Source: Cyclobacterium salsum
GTDB lineage: Bacteria; Bacteroidota; Bacteroidia; Cytophagales; Cyclobacteriaceae
Direction: 5' to 3'
NCBI RefSeq assembly: GCF_010119245.1
Contig: NZ_WNKG01000008.1
Span: forward strand, 124,001 to 188,000
Length of the DNA: 64,000 nucleotides
How positions within the stretch are numbered: the stretch's first letter is position 1; every line of letters starts with the position of its first letter. This document shows positions 27,939 to 37,917 of this stretch, one piece after another. The notes beneath the pieces were generated by a model that worked only from the letters and a program-made list of their open reading frames with translations, searched no databases and was not told the origin of the DNA. The position numbers and the translations under genes were made by a program.

Positions 27939-29852
27939 ATGGCTATGACAGTACGGATTTTTGGCCCGTATCTCCTGCTTTTTTGTGGGTTGATTTTTGG
28001 GGCTTGTGAAACAGTAGAGGAGAAACCCCGCGCAGAAGAGGGGACGCTTTCCATCCAATTGAAACAAGGCGTTGCCGGCAACGAAAGCAGTCGCCTTCAA
28101 CAAGTTCCCATTCAAGGGGTCAGCCAGTTGGTCATTTCCATTCTCCGTGAAAACGGTTCAGAAACAGCCTATTCCTCTAAAAGTATCGCGCTAACAAGGT
28201 TTCAGGACGAAATACTGATTGAGGACTTAAGTTTGCCTCCGGGAAACTATCAAATCACGGATTTTTACCTTAAGGATAGCCTAGAAACCATTCTCTATGC
28301 CAGTCCCAGGGAAGGTTCCCCGTTCGCAGCATACTTAAACCAGCCCTTTCCGCTAGCATTTGAAATGAACACTGCGGGGTCGGCAGAAATACTCGTGGAA
28401 GTCATTTCCACCGCCAATGCCTCTCCTGAAAAATTCGGCTTCCCTTCCGACACAAAAGGATTTATAGATACCTTTTTCTTTTTCCTGACGCTTACCGGAG
28501 AAAGCACGGACGATTACCTGGACTATCTACCTGGAAAACTCACCGTGAGCATTGGCAATGTTACCCGAACGCAGCCACTTGGCAGAAACCTGAACCGTAT
28601 TGTCCTTCCTAAAGGCTCGGATGCATATGTATTCCTGGCCGAAAGTGACACCTACCAATCCCTAAAACAAACCCTCTCGTACGATAGCCTGCGGCAATTT
28701 GCTGAGCAACCGCTGATTTTAGAAATGAAAAAAGAAAGTAGCGGTGCGGAATTTATTGGCGGTGTATTTACAGGATCGATCGCTTTAGCCACACAGGCAG
28801 CGGTAGATTCCTTTTCGAGAAAGGGCTATGAGGCCATACAGGGAGACTTGTTGCTGGGCCAATCGGCAGCAGATGAGCCGGATCCGGTGACCGATCTCAG
28901 TGGACTGAGCACCCTTCAGGAGATACAGGGCAACCTGAGTCTGTTAGAAAATCCTTCCTTAAAATCGGTAATGGGTCTGCATCGGTTGCAGGTAATTTCC
29001 GGTACCCTGACCATCCAGGATAACGAACGACTGGAGTCCTTGGCGGATTTATTCAGATTGAATTATGTAAGGGAATTAAGGTTAATTCAAAATCCAAACC
29101 TACGCCATTTTGAGGGACTGCAAGCGGTTACTCCTGCGATCGCAAAACTGCATATCGAAGCGATGGAACACTTTACCTCTCTGGATCAATTGGGACGTTT
29201 CCGGCAGATGGGGGAGATTACCATTACAGCCAATCCAAATTTGACGCAATTAAGTTTCAATTTCCTTCAGGAGAAGATAGGAATCATCCAAATTTCAGAT
29301 AATCCCGTTTTGGTGGACTTTGGTGGCTCCGCTTCTACCGGCTTTACCGAGATTAACCGACTGATGCTAAAAAACAATGAAAACCTGGAGAATCTGAAAG
29401 GACTACTGGCACCCGAGGGAATGGTGATGAAGCACTTTGAATTTAGTAACCAGCCAAAAATCGAGACACTGCAGGACCTGGCATTTTATGAATACTTTTC
29501 TAAAATCATCATTCAAAACAACGCATCCCTACAGGACCTCTTACCTTTTTCTACCCTTACCGTTCTTTTTTCCAGGATAACGCTGGTAAATAATCCAAAA
29601 ATTCAAAGTCTGGATGGCTTGCATAACATCGATCAGGTTGTTTACTACCCGACTATAGAACCCGATGCCATGCCCTACCCCATAAATCCCGAGTTATTTA
29701 CCTTCACCGACAATGCCTCTCTGACGGATTTTTGCGGCTTTGCAGATAAGATAATTGAATTTGGGGCCGGTTTTTCCGTAATAGAAAACAATGGGTACAA
29801 CCCATCGCTGGAAGATTTTATCAATGGGGACTGTAACGAAGAAGAACTATGA
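27939..29852 (+). CDS. Leucine-rich-repeat (receptor L-domain-like) lipoprotein, first of a pair
   Basis: This 637-residue protein has a lipoprotein signal (8-20) with lipobox IFGAC (Cys23). An N-terminal beta region (about 35-260) is followed by irregular repeats (about 300-620) of the receptor L-domain type: LSGLSTLQEIQGNL, NPSLKSVMGLHRLQ, NERLESLADL, NPNLRHFEGLQ, NPKIQSLDGLHNI. The C-terminal cap has two cysteines (FCGF, DCNE). I do not know its ligand. The next gene is a paralogue starting inside its stop codon (ATGA), so the two are translationally coupled and probably act together on the outer membrane surface. A second start two codons on is possible. Confidence 0.82.
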   Translation: MAMTVRIFGPYLLLFCGLIFGACETVEEKPRAEEGTLSIQLKQGVAGNESSRLQQVPIQGVSQLVISILRENGSETAYSSKSIALTRFQDEILIEDLSLPPGNYQITDFYLKDSLETILYASPREGSPFAAYLNQPFPLAFEMNTAGSAEILVEVISTANASPEKFGFPSDTKGFIDTFFFFLTLTGESTDDYLDYLPGKLTVSIGNVTRTQPLGRNLNRIVLPKGSDAYVFLAESDTYQSLKQTLSYDSLRQFAEQPLILEMKKESSGAEFIGGVFTGSIALATQAAVDSFSRKGYEAIQGDLLLGQSAADEPDPVTDLSGLSTLQEIQGNLSLLENPSLKSVMGLHRLQVISGTLTIQDNERLESLADLFRLNYVRELRLIQNPNLRHFEGLQAVTPAIAKLHIEAMEHFTSLDQLGRFRQMGEITITANPNLTQLSFNFLQEKIGIIQISDNPVLVDFGGSASTGFTEINRLMLKNNENLENLKGLLAPEGMVMKHFEFSNQPKIETLQDLAFYEYFSKIIIQNNASLQDLLPFSTLTVLFSRITLVNNPKIQSLDGLHNIDQVVYYPTIEPDAMPYPINPELFTFTDNASLTDFCGFADKIIEFGAGFSVIENNGYNPSLEDFINGDCNEEEL

Positions 29853-31834
29853 AAAACCGGAACGCAATCATATGGCTTCTTTGGATAGGTCTGGCGGGGG
29901 CATGGTGGGGCTGTGAAGGCCTGGAAACGCCGGATCCCACTGCCCAACCATCTCCGGTACCGGACCAAAATCCCGGGCCGGAAGTGCCGGAAAGTGAATC
30001 AAAGGTGCCTTCCATCGTTTTACGACTCAATCGGAACACAGGTGCTTCCCCACAGGGAAGACTCAGCGAACAGCAGCAGGTAAAACAAGCAACCATTACC
30101 ATTCGCAGCACGGACGGATCAAAAACTGCCTACGAATCAACGGCGATCCAGGTAGAAGAAAAAGAAGGGCATTACCTGACAGAGAAAATTTTTCTACCGG
30201 AGGGGACCTATGAGGTGATTTCCTTTTACATCATGGGTGAAGGTAATTCCGTAGCAGAGGCTGCTCCGCAAAAGACCTCTCCCCTCGGTAAAGAATCGGA
30301 TCTGGCCTTACCCCTGACATTAGACCTCATTCCCGTCGAATCCGAAGAAGAACCAGTAACCCAGCTTTCCCTGGAAGTAATCGCTACTCAGGGAAAAAGT
30401 CCGGCAGATTTTGGCCTGCAGTCCTTTTCCTTGGAAGTGGTGGGTCCCCTTTCTATTTATGTGGCATTGGTATCGGATCTACGGCTGATGGACTTTCTGG
30501 CCGGAACAGTGAAAGTCAGCGTACTGGACGATACCCTGGACTGGAACCTGTCACCAGGGATAAATCAAAGCATCCCCTTGGCCCTTGCGGATACGTATAC
30601 CCTCCGGGCAAGTAGTCCAGATTGGAATGATTATTCGAAAACGTTTACCTTAGAGGAATTGCGGCGATACAGTTCCACCCCCTTAATCATCAAAATGGAA
30701 AGTAAGGACAGGGACTGTCCGGGAGGCAGTTTTTCTGGGAATGTCATTCTCCAAAGCCAGACACAGGTGAACGTATGGCCGGTAAGCTGCTACGATGGCA
30801 TCAGAGGCGACCTAATCATCGAAAGCAGCGTAGGAAACGATGCCATAACAGACCTCAGCCCCTTAGAGGTTTTACGATCCTTGGACGGTGCCCTGACCAT
30901 TCGAAATAATCCAAAGCTAACATCCCTGGAAGGCTTGGGAAACATAAAAAACATCCCGAGTTTGCTGGACATTTCCAACAACCCCAGGCTGGAAACCGTA
31001 AGTGGCTTGCCGGATTTGACCAACCCGCCTCCTATTATTTTTATCAAGGAAAACCATTCCTTAATGAATTTGGAAGGCCTCGGCCATTTAGTTGTGGGGA
31101 AATGGATCGAAATTACTTCCAATAATGGGTTGAAAAACCTCCGCGGTCTGGAACAATTATCCCGGGTTGACAAACTAATTCTGGCAGATAACGAAAATCT
31201 GGAATCCTTTGAAGGCTTATCCGGGCTGCGAGAGTTAGGGCTTCTCGAAATAAGTAATCAATCTAAAATTAGTTCTTTTGAGGCCTTCCAATATGGAATA
31301 GAAACGCTAAATAGCCTCTCCCTTTCCACGATGAGCGGAATAAAAACCCTGGAGGGACTCTTTTCACCTTCCGGAAAAGTGAATGGCCGATTGAACCTAC
31401 AAAGCACTTCCCTTCAGACGCTTAAGGGATTGGGAATTGCCCCGAAAATCAGATTCGACATTCAAATTCGGGACAATTATTACCTGGAGAACCTGGATGA
31501 ATTAGCGGCACTCACACATGTTGAGCGAAGATTTACCATCGAAGGCAATTACAAGCTTAAGACCTTATCGGGCCTGGAAAACCTCGCTGCTGTCGGTGTC
31601 GGAGACGGTTCTGAAAACGCTCCCCGGTACGCTTTGGTCATCCAAAACAATGATTTTCTGGCCAATTTCTGTGAATTAACCCATTTGCTTGAAAATGGCT
31701 CGTACCATAAGTTAAGCACCAGCGGCAACTATTACGATCCTAGCGCCGAGGACATTCTCTCCGGGGATTGCATAGGCAACTATTCCATTATTGCGAAGCT
31801 AAATGGACCCGATTGGCTAGGCGTGGATTCGTAA
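29849..31834 (+). CDS. Leucine-rich-repeat (receptor L-domain-like) lipoprotein, second of a pair
   Basis: This 661-residue protein is a paralogue of the preceding gene and overlaps it by 4 bp. It has a signal (6-20) with lipobox WWGC (Cys22), a Pro-rich linker (about 29-50), an N-terminal beta domain, then L-domain repeats (about 325-640): NPKLTSLEGLGNIKN, NPRLETVSGL, NHSLMNLEGLG, NNGLKNLRGLEQL, NENLESFEGLSGL. The junction GGSFSGNVILQSQ corresponds to GGVFTGSIALATQ of its partner, showing common descent. Cysteines frame the repeat block (about 290, 313 and the C-terminal FCEL, DCIG). Function unknown; surface recognition or adhesion is a reasonable inference. Confidence 0.82.
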   Translation: MKNRNAIIWLLWIGLAGAWWGCEGLETPDPTAQPSPVPDQNPGPEVPESESKVPSIVLRLNRNTGASPQGRLSEQQQVKQATITIRSTDGSKTAYESTAIQVEEKEGHYLTEKIFLPEGTYEVISFYIMGEGNSVAEAAPQKTSPLGKESDLALPLTLDLIPVESEEEPVTQLSLEVIATQGKSPADFGLQSFSLEVVGPLSIYVALVSDLRLMDFLAGTVKVSVLDDTLDWNLSPGINQSIPLALADTYTLRASSPDWNDYSKTFTLEELRRYSSTPLIIKMESKDRDCPGGSFSGNVILQSQTQVNVWPVSCYDGIRGDLIIESSVGNDAITDLSPLEVLRSLDGALTIRNNPKLTSLEGLGNIKNIPSLLDISNNPRLETVSGLPDLTNPPPIIFIKENHSLMNLEGLGHLVVGKWIEITSNNGLKNLRGLEQLSRVDKLILADNENLESFEGLSGLRELGLLEISNQSKISSFEAFQYGIETLNSLSLSTMSGIKTLEGLFSPSGKVNGRLNLQSTSLQTLKGLGIAPKIRFDIQIRDNYYLENLDELAALTHVERRFTIEGNYKLKTLSGLENLAAVGVGDGSENAPRYALVIQNNDFLANFCELTHLLENGSYHKLSTSGNYYDPSAEDILSGDCIGNYSIIAKLNGPDWLGVDS

Positions 31835-32107
31835 CGAATGGTTTTACCAGCTCCTTGGTCGCCCAGTCGGTCCCGGGTTAAAAAAATGATCTCCTTTTGA
31901 GGTAAAATTACAATTTTTTTTCTTTTTTTACGCTTACGGCTTTTCGTCCTAATGCAGCCACCGGCTTAATTGACTGGCCAGGAAAAAATAGATCGTTTTC
32001 CCCCACGCTTGAGGCAGTAAACGACACAGTCTGTGTTAGTCGCCGGTAAAGGTATCGCGCTGGTGCAAAATGTAAAGCAGCAATTAACCTTCTAAACCCA
32101 ACCAAAA

Positions 32108-33505
32108 ATGCCTATACACCCTAAAATCCTTCTGGCTTCATCTTGGCTTTTTTCATTAATTACAGCGGCAACATTTGCTCAGCAATCCGGTACCGAAAGC
32201 AAGCCCAATGTCCTTTTCATCATGGCGGATGATTTGGGATATGGAGATATTGGCGTGTACGGACAAGAGCTAATTCACACCCCGAATATAGACGCGCTTG
32301 CCGAACAAGGAATTCGGTTTACACAGGCATATGCCGGAGGGCCAGTTTGTACCTCTTCAAGGAGTGTGCTAATGACTGGTCTGCATAATGGTCATACGGT
32401 TGCCAGAGACAATGTACCCCATTATCCAACATACCTGCATGATGACGATATCACTTTAGCGCAAGTACTAAAAGATGCCGGATACCGGACCGGGGGCGTC
32501 GGCAAGTGGTCCCTTGGTGATGCTCAGACAGAGGGCCGGGCAACAAATATGGGATTTGATACCTGGACGGGTTACCTGAACCAGGACCATGCCCATTATT
32601 ATTACCCTACCTATCTCGATCATGACGAACGGAAAATTCACCTGCCAGATAACCCTATTCTGAGAAATCACTACAGCCATGATATCCTGACCAATGCCGC
32701 CCTTAACTTTATCAGGGAGCGAAAAGACAGTCCTTTCTTTCTGTATGTAGCGTATACATTACCCCATTTTTCATCGAAGGAAGAAGATGAACACGGATTG
32801 ACCGTACCCACTACAGCCCCCTATGCGAACAAAGATTGGCCAGAAAAAGCCAAAAAATACGCCGCCATGATCCACCGGCTGGACAAAGACGTTGGGAAAA
32901 TCATTGCGCTTCTCGAGGCCATGGGAATGCGGGATAACACGCTGGTCATTTTTACCTCGGACAACGGCGGCCATAGTTCCACCTGGAAAGGATTTAAAAC
33001 CAACGGACGGCTGAAAGGGTTTAAGCGGGACCTGTATGAAGGAGGCATAAGAGTTCCCTTTATCGCTTCCTGGCCAGGAGTCATTCCTGCTGGCCAGGTA
33101 TCAGATGAGGTGATCGCTTTTCAGGATATGCTTCCCACATTCGCTAGTTTGGCCAATACTTCCTTGCCGGGAGAAATGGACGGAATTTCGGCCATTGAGG
33201 CATTAAAAGGGAATGTGCTTCCTCCAAATGAACGCATCCTTTATTGGGATTTTGGCCACACCCGAGATCGGTACGATCAGGCCATCCGGCTGGGTGACTG
33301 GAAAGGCATTCGGAATGGAAAAAACCAGCCGCTCGAACTTTACGATCTAAGTAAGGATATCGCTGAAACCAATAACCTGGCCGGAGATCATCCAGAGCTG
33401 GTCGAAAAAATAGAACGGCTCATGGAAACGGAGGTTACTCCTTCGCCAAGATATCCCGTTGGGGAAAAATACCAGGGCGGCCCCATCTGGAAAAAAGACT
33501 GGTAA
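32108..33505 (+). CDS. Secreted sulfatase with variant formylglycine motif
   Basis: This 465-residue arylsulfatase-family protein has a Sec signal (1-25, TFAQ), metal-site VLFIMADDLGYGDIG, GGVGKWSLG and TSDNGGH. The activation motif reads C-T-S-S-R (Cys81 to Arg85), then SVLMTG, so the usual proline at position 3 is Ser83. Normal motifs are C/S-x-P-x-R (alanine is also accepted by some maturases). Everything else looks intact, so either it uses a permissive maturase or it is not converted. It is preceded by the LRR operon and convergent with the RND pump operon. Confidence 0.9.
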   Translation: MPIHPKILLASSWLFSLITAATFAQQSGTESKPNVLFIMADDLGYGDIGVYGQELIHTPNIDALAEQGIRFTQAYAGGPVCTSSRSVLMTGLHNGHTVARDNVPHYPTYLHDDDITLAQVLKDAGYRTGGVGKWSLGDAQTEGRATNMGFDTWTGYLNQDHAHYYYPTYLDHDERKIHLPDNPILRNHYSHDILTNAALNFIRERKDSPFFLYVAYTLPHFSSKEEDEHGLTVPTTAPYANKDWPEKAKKYAAMIHRLDKDVGKIIALLEAMGMRDNTLVIFTSDNGGHSSTWKGFKTNGRLKGFKRDLYEGGIRVPFIASWPGVIPAGQVSDEVIAFQDMLPTFASLANTSLPGEMDGISAIEALKGNVLPPNERILYWDFGHTRDRYDQAIRLGDWKGIRNGKNQPLELYDLSKDIAETNNLAGDHPELVEKIERLMETEVTPSPRYPVGEKYQGGPIWKKDW

Positions 33506-33589
33506 GCCGGGTTTACTTTTTTCGCGGACAAAGTGCTCCAGGGGAAATCCCAATCCCCTGAAGCCTATTAGACAGGATGCAACATGCCA

Positions 33590-36500
33590 TTAACTATGAT
33601 GGCTTTCAATCCATTCGGTATCGGCGTTATCCTCCAGGCGTTTCAACTCCTTTTTCCCATAGGCTACACGGGTAATCGCCACGTAAAGCACCGGTACAAA
33701 AAAAATGGCCAAAAACGTTGCCGCCAACATGCCCCCAATCACTGTCCAGCCAATGGTCTCCCGGGCTACGGCCCCGGCTCCATTGGACAATGCCAAGGGT
33801 ACCACGCCAAGTATAAAAGCCATGGATGTCATGATAATCGGACGTAGACGAAGTTTTGCCGCCTCTAGGGTCGCCCGGACCAAGGGCATGCCCCTATCCA
33901 CCCGATCCTTGGCAAATTCCACAATAAGAATGGCATTTTTGGCAGCCAGTCCTATCAGGGTGATCAATCCAATCTGGGCATACACGTTATTGTCCAGATG
34001 CGGTAAAAACGTCAATGCCAGAATGGCTCCAAAAGCCCCGAGTGGCAAGGCAAATAATACCGAAAAAGGAACAGACCAACTCTCGTACAAGGCTGCCAAA
34101 AGCAGGGAAACGAGAATGACAGCAAGGGAAAATATCAAAATGGTACTATTGCCTGCGGCCATCTCTTCCCGACTCAGGCCTGAAAAGTCGTACCCATACC
34201 CCTCCGGCAGCACCTCTGCTGCTACTTCCTCCAAGGCCTGAATGGCCTGCCCCGAACTGTAGCCCGGTGCCGCATTTCCGTTGATTTCCGTCGAACGGAA
34301 CAAGTTGTAATGAGAAATCACGGGCGAACTTTCCACCACCTCATAATTCACAAGTGCCGATAGTGGTACCGACGCACCCTGCCGGTTCAATACGTAGTAT
34401 TGTTCCAAATCATCCATTCCGGCCCGATAGGCTGTGTCTGCCTGCGTGACCACCCGGAAATTCCGACCGTATTTCGTGAAATCGTTAACATAGGAGGAAC
34501 CCATCAGACCGGACATGGTACCAAATACATCCGTAAGGGAGACTCCCAGCTTTTTCACCTTTTCCCGGTCCACTTCCACATGGTACCCTGGGGTCTTGGC
34601 CGTAAAAAAGCTAAAAGCCCTTGCAATTTCCGGTCGGGCATTGGCTTCCTGAAGAAATTGTCCCATTACTTGCTCCAATTCTTTCACGTCTCCACCCGCA
34701 CGTTGTTCCAACATAAAACTAAAACCACCCGTCTGCCCCAAACCAGGGATAGCGGGCGGGGGGACTACCACTACATTGGCTTCTTTGATTGCCTGAAACT
34801 TCTGGTTCAGCGTCGCGATCAAGCCGAATAATTGAAGGGAAGGGTCTTTTCGCTCCTCCCAGGGATCCATTTGTACAAAGAAGGTAGCCGAATTGGGTTT
34901 AAAGGAGAAATTGATGGCATTTAAACCTCCGATTCCGGTGAGGTTGTTAATCCCATCGGTCGATTGGATCAATTCGGTCATGTCTTCCATCACCTTCCGG
35001 GTTCTGCTGGAGGAGGCTCCCTCGGGCAACTCCACAGAGACAAACAGCCTTCCTTCATCTTCGGTAGGCAAAAACCCGGTCGGTTTGTTCTGAAATAATC
35101 CGAAGGTGCCGACGACTATCACCACCAGCATCACCAGGGCCAGGGGTGTTTTTTTTATCCAGCTATTCACCCCTCCGGTATATTTTCCGGTGACCCGGGC
35201 AAACCAATTATTGAACCAATAAAAAAACCGGTTGAGTCCCCTGCTCTTTTCATGTACCGGGGAAGGCTTCAAAAGCAAGCTGCAAAGTGCCGGCGTAAGT
35301 GTCAATGCCACAAAAGCGGAAATCAATACCGAAATGGCTATGGTGATCGCAAACTGCTGGTACATCCTACCCACGATACCCGGAATAAATCCTACCGGTA
35401 TGAAAACCGCTGCCAATATTAAGGCGATGGCAATTACCGGAGCGGTAATGTCCCGCATGGCTTTCCGCGTAGCCTCCCTGGCAGTAAGCTTGAAACGATC
35501 AATGTAATGCTGGGCGGCTTCCACCACCACGATCGCATCATCCACCACAATCCCAATCGCCAATACAAATCCAAACATGGTCAGGGTATTGATGGTAAAA
35601 CCAAGCGGCACAAAGAAAATAAAGGTGCCGATTATCGAAACCGGAATGGCCAAAATCGGAACCAAGGTAGCTCTCCAGCTCTGCAAAAATAAAAACACCA
35701 CGACAATAACCAGAAGCAGGGCTTCGGCAAAAGTTTTGATGACCTCGTTGATCGAAACCTCCACAACCGATACCGATTCAAAAGGTACGATATAATCTAC
35801 ATCTGCCGGAAAGGTTTCCTTGAGGTTTCCAAGGGCTTCGTAAATACCCTCTGCTGTTTCTACCGCATTGCTTCCGGGAGCCTGATAGACCAAAAGAATG
35901 GCCGCTTCCTTGCCGTTGACCGTTGAATACCGGCTATAATCAAATTGCCCCAATTCCACCCGGGCAATGTCTTTAAGATATATCAGCGATCCATCTTCGG
36001 GATTGCTACGTACAATTATATCTTCAAATTCTGCCTCATCCTCCAGGCGACCATTCACGGTAATAGGATACTCAAAAGCCTGGGAGGAAAATTGGGGCAT
36101 ACCGCCCACGGTGCCGGCAGCGACCTGCAGGTTTTGTTCCTGAATGGCCTGATTCACCTGAGCGGTGGAGACTCCATATTGAGACATCTTATCAGGGCGC
36201 AACCATATCCTCATGGAAAAATCCTGTCCGATAGCATTGATATCTCCTACCCCATTTACCCGCAGAAGGGCATCTTTAATAAAAATATTGGTATAGTTGG
36301 AGAGAAATTTGGGATCATGGGTACCTTCCGGCGAGAAAATACTGATCACCATCATGATACTGGGATTTCGCTTTCGTACCACTACTCCTAATCTCCTCAC
36401 CGCTTCCGGTAGCGTAGGCTCTGCGATGCTGACCCGGTTCTGAACATCCAGCGTGGCAATATCAATATCCGTTCCCACATCGAAGGTAACGTTCATCTGC

Positions 36501-36766
36501 ATCTGTCCCGTACTGGTATTATTGGAGCTGATATAGGCCATTCCGGGGGTTCCATTGACTTGCGTTTCGATGGGAGTAGCCACCGTTTGTTCCACGGTCT
36601 GGGCATTCGAACCCACGTAATTTGCCGAAACAGAAACCACCGGCGGTGTGATATCCGGGTACTGTGTCACCGGAAGGGTGAGTGCTGCCAATGCTCCTAC
36701 CAGCACGATCACGATGGAGATCACCATGGCCAAAACCGGCCGTTTTATAAATACTTCTGAGATCAT
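33590..36766 (-). CDS. RND-family multidrug efflux pump, inner-membrane subunit (AcrB/HAE1 type)
   Basis: This 1058-residue protein is full length for the HAE1 family: MISEVFIKRPVLAMV, 12 membrane helices in two repeats each with a large periplasmic loop, paired Asp in helix 4 (IGIVVDDAIVVVE) and the Lys of helix 10 (GLAAKNAILIVEF) for proton relay. It exports drugs, bile-like compounds or other amphiphiles through a TolC-type channel. The order tetR, tolC, adaptor, pump on the minus strand with small gaps indicates one operon. Confidence 0.96.
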   Translation of the reverse strand: MISEVFIKRPVLAMVISIVIVLVGALAALTLPVTQYPDITPPVVSVSANYVGSNAQTVEQTVATPIETQVNGTPGMAYISSNNTSTGQMQMNVTFDVGTDIDIATLDVQNRVSIAEPTLPEAVRRLGVVVRKRNPSIMMVISIFSPEGTHDPKFLSNYTNIFIKDALLRVNGVGDINAIGQDFSMRIWLRPDKMSQYGVSTAQVNQAIQEQNLQVAAGTVGGMPQFSSQAFEYPITVNGRLEDEAEFEDIIVRSNPEDGSLIYLKDIARVELGQFDYSRYSTVNGKEAAILLVYQAPGSNAVETAEGIYEALGNLKETFPADVDYIVPFESVSVVEVSINEVIKTFAEALLLVIVVVFLFLQSWRATLVPILAIPVSIIGTFIFFVPLGFTINTLTMFGFVLAIGIVVDDAIVVVEAAQHYIDRFKLTAREATRKAMRDITAPVIAIALILAAVFIPVGFIPGIVGRMYQQFAITIAISVLISAFVALTLTPALCSLLLKPSPVHEKSRGLNRFFYWFNNWFARVTGKYTGGVNSWIKKTPLALVMLVVIVVGTFGLFQNKPTGFLPTEDEGRLFVSVELPEGASSSRTRKVMEDMTELIQSTDGINNLTGIGGLNAINFSFKPNSATFFVQMDPWEERKDPSLQLFGLIATLNQKFQAIKEANVVVVPPPAIPGLGQTGGFSFMLEQRAGGDVKELEQVMGQFLQEANARPEIARAFSFFTAKTPGYHVEVDREKVKKLGVSLTDVFGTMSGLMGSSYVNDFTKYGRNFRVVTQADTAYRAGMDDLEQYYVLNRQGASVPLSALVNYEVVESSPVISHYNLFRSTEINGNAAPGYSSGQAIQALEEVAAEVLPEGYGYDFSGLSREEMAAGNSTILIFSLAVILVSLLLAALYESWSVPFSVLFALPLGAFGAILALTFLPHLDNNVYAQIGLITLIGLAAKNAILIVEFAKDRVDRGMPLVRATLEAAKLRLRPIIMTSMAFILGVVPLALSNGAGAVARETIGWTVIGGMLAATFLAIFFVPVLYVAITRVAYGKKELKRLEDNADTEWIESHHS

Positions 36767-36803
36767 GAACCTGACTTTTATGTAAAAAAACTGCCCCTAT
36801 ATA

Positions 36804-37910
36804 TTATTGGAGTTGCACTTTAGCCCCCTGTCGGAGCTTCTGGATGCCCTCTACCACGATGTTCTGTCCGGCGTCCAGCCCTTCCCGAACCACTACTTCC
36901 GGTCCCAAAACAGTTCCCAGGCTAAGCGTTTGCTGGGACACCGTGCTGTCAGCGGCGACCACATAGACAAAATATTCCCCCATTTGCTCGGTGACAGCCT
37001 TATAGGGAATCACTACCTGCTCTCCGTAATCCTGATTTACTACCTGCAGCGTCGCGGTCATCCCTGGCACGAGCATGCCTTCCGGATTGGGAAACGCTAC
37101 CCGCACGTTCAAGGTCCCGGACTGCCTTCCTACCGCCCGGTCCATGGCAACCAATTTCCCCGGATAGGGATAAACCGATTCATCACCCAACCGGAGCGTA
37201 AAAAGCGAATCGGGACTGCTTCCGGCATTCATCAGCCGGTTAAAGCGAGGAATTTCCTTTTCATTAATAACAAAGTCCACCTGAATCGGCCCGGAAGAAG
37301 AAATGGTATTCAGGAGTGGCTGTCCCGGAGAAACCTGGCCTCCCACCCGTACCTGGGAAATGCCCACCTGTCCGGCAAATGGGGCAGTAATTAACGTGTA
37401 TTGCAAATCGGTACCTGCAGAGGCTACCTGGGCTTCTGCCGCCTGAACCTGGGCCTCCGCCGCCAAAAGTTCCGCTCTGGCATTGTCCAGCACCTGTCTG
37501 GCAATGGCTTCTTTTTGATCCAACCGCTCGTACCGCTCCACGTCCTTTTCTACGCGGGCCAGATTTGCCTGCGCCGATGCGAGGGAGGCTTCCGCCTGAT
37601 TTTTGGCAGCCAGGTATTTGCTCTGATCGATCTCGTACAGCTTTTGTCCCCGACTGACTTTCTGCCCGTCTTTTACAAAAATCTGCGTAACATAGCCGCT
37701 TACCTGAGGCCGGATTTCTACTTCATTGACGGCTACCAAGGTGGCCGGATAGTTGTCCAGACCGGTTACCGGCCTTGAGGCTACCTGATGGGTGCTGACC
37801 GATACAGGCGGTGGTGCCACAGCAGTTTGACCGCCAGAACCACCACAGCTTGACATGATCATTGCCAGGACAACTAACAGGACGAAAGAATTGCGTATCA
37901 CATGTTTCAT
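36804..37910 (-). CDS. RND efflux periplasmic adaptor lipoprotein
   Basis: This 368-residue membrane-fusion protein starts at ATG 37910, the first codon of a lipoprotein signal with lipobox MSSC (Cys22). It has a lipoyl domain (RPQVSGYVTQIFVKDGQKVSRG), an alpha-helical hairpin rich in Ala/Gln (about 95-165), the second lipoyl half (ITAPFAGQVGIS) and the beta-barrel/MPD. It bridges the AcrB-type pump encoded 37 bp downstream and the TolC-like channel encoded 7 bp upstream. Confidence 0.95.
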   Translation of the reverse strand: MKHVIRNSFVLLVVLAMIMSSCGGSGGQTAVAPPPVSVSTHQVASRPVTGLDNYPATLVAVNEVEIRPQVSGYVTQIFVKDGQKVSRGQKLYEIDQSKYLAAKNQAEASLASAQANLARVEKDVERYERLDQKEAIARQVLDNARAELLAAEAQVQAAEAQVASAGTDLQYTLITAPFAGQVGISQVRVGGQVSPGQPLLNTISSSGPIQVDFVINEKEIPRFNRLMNAGSSPDSLFTLRLGDESVYPYPGKLVAMDRAVGRQSGTLNVRVAFPNPEGMLVPGMTATLQVVNQDYGEQVVIPYKAVTEQMGEYFVYVVAADSTVSQQTLSLGTVLGPEVVVREGLDAGQNIVVEGIQKLRQGAKVQLQ

Positions 37911-37917
37911 TTTTGTA

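Noticed and set aside
33539-33560. CAGGGG...CCCCTG hairpin between the third sulfatase and the RND gene
   Set aside because: Only 6 bp of stem and no T-run; not enough to call a terminator, though termination between these convergent genes is expected somewhere here.
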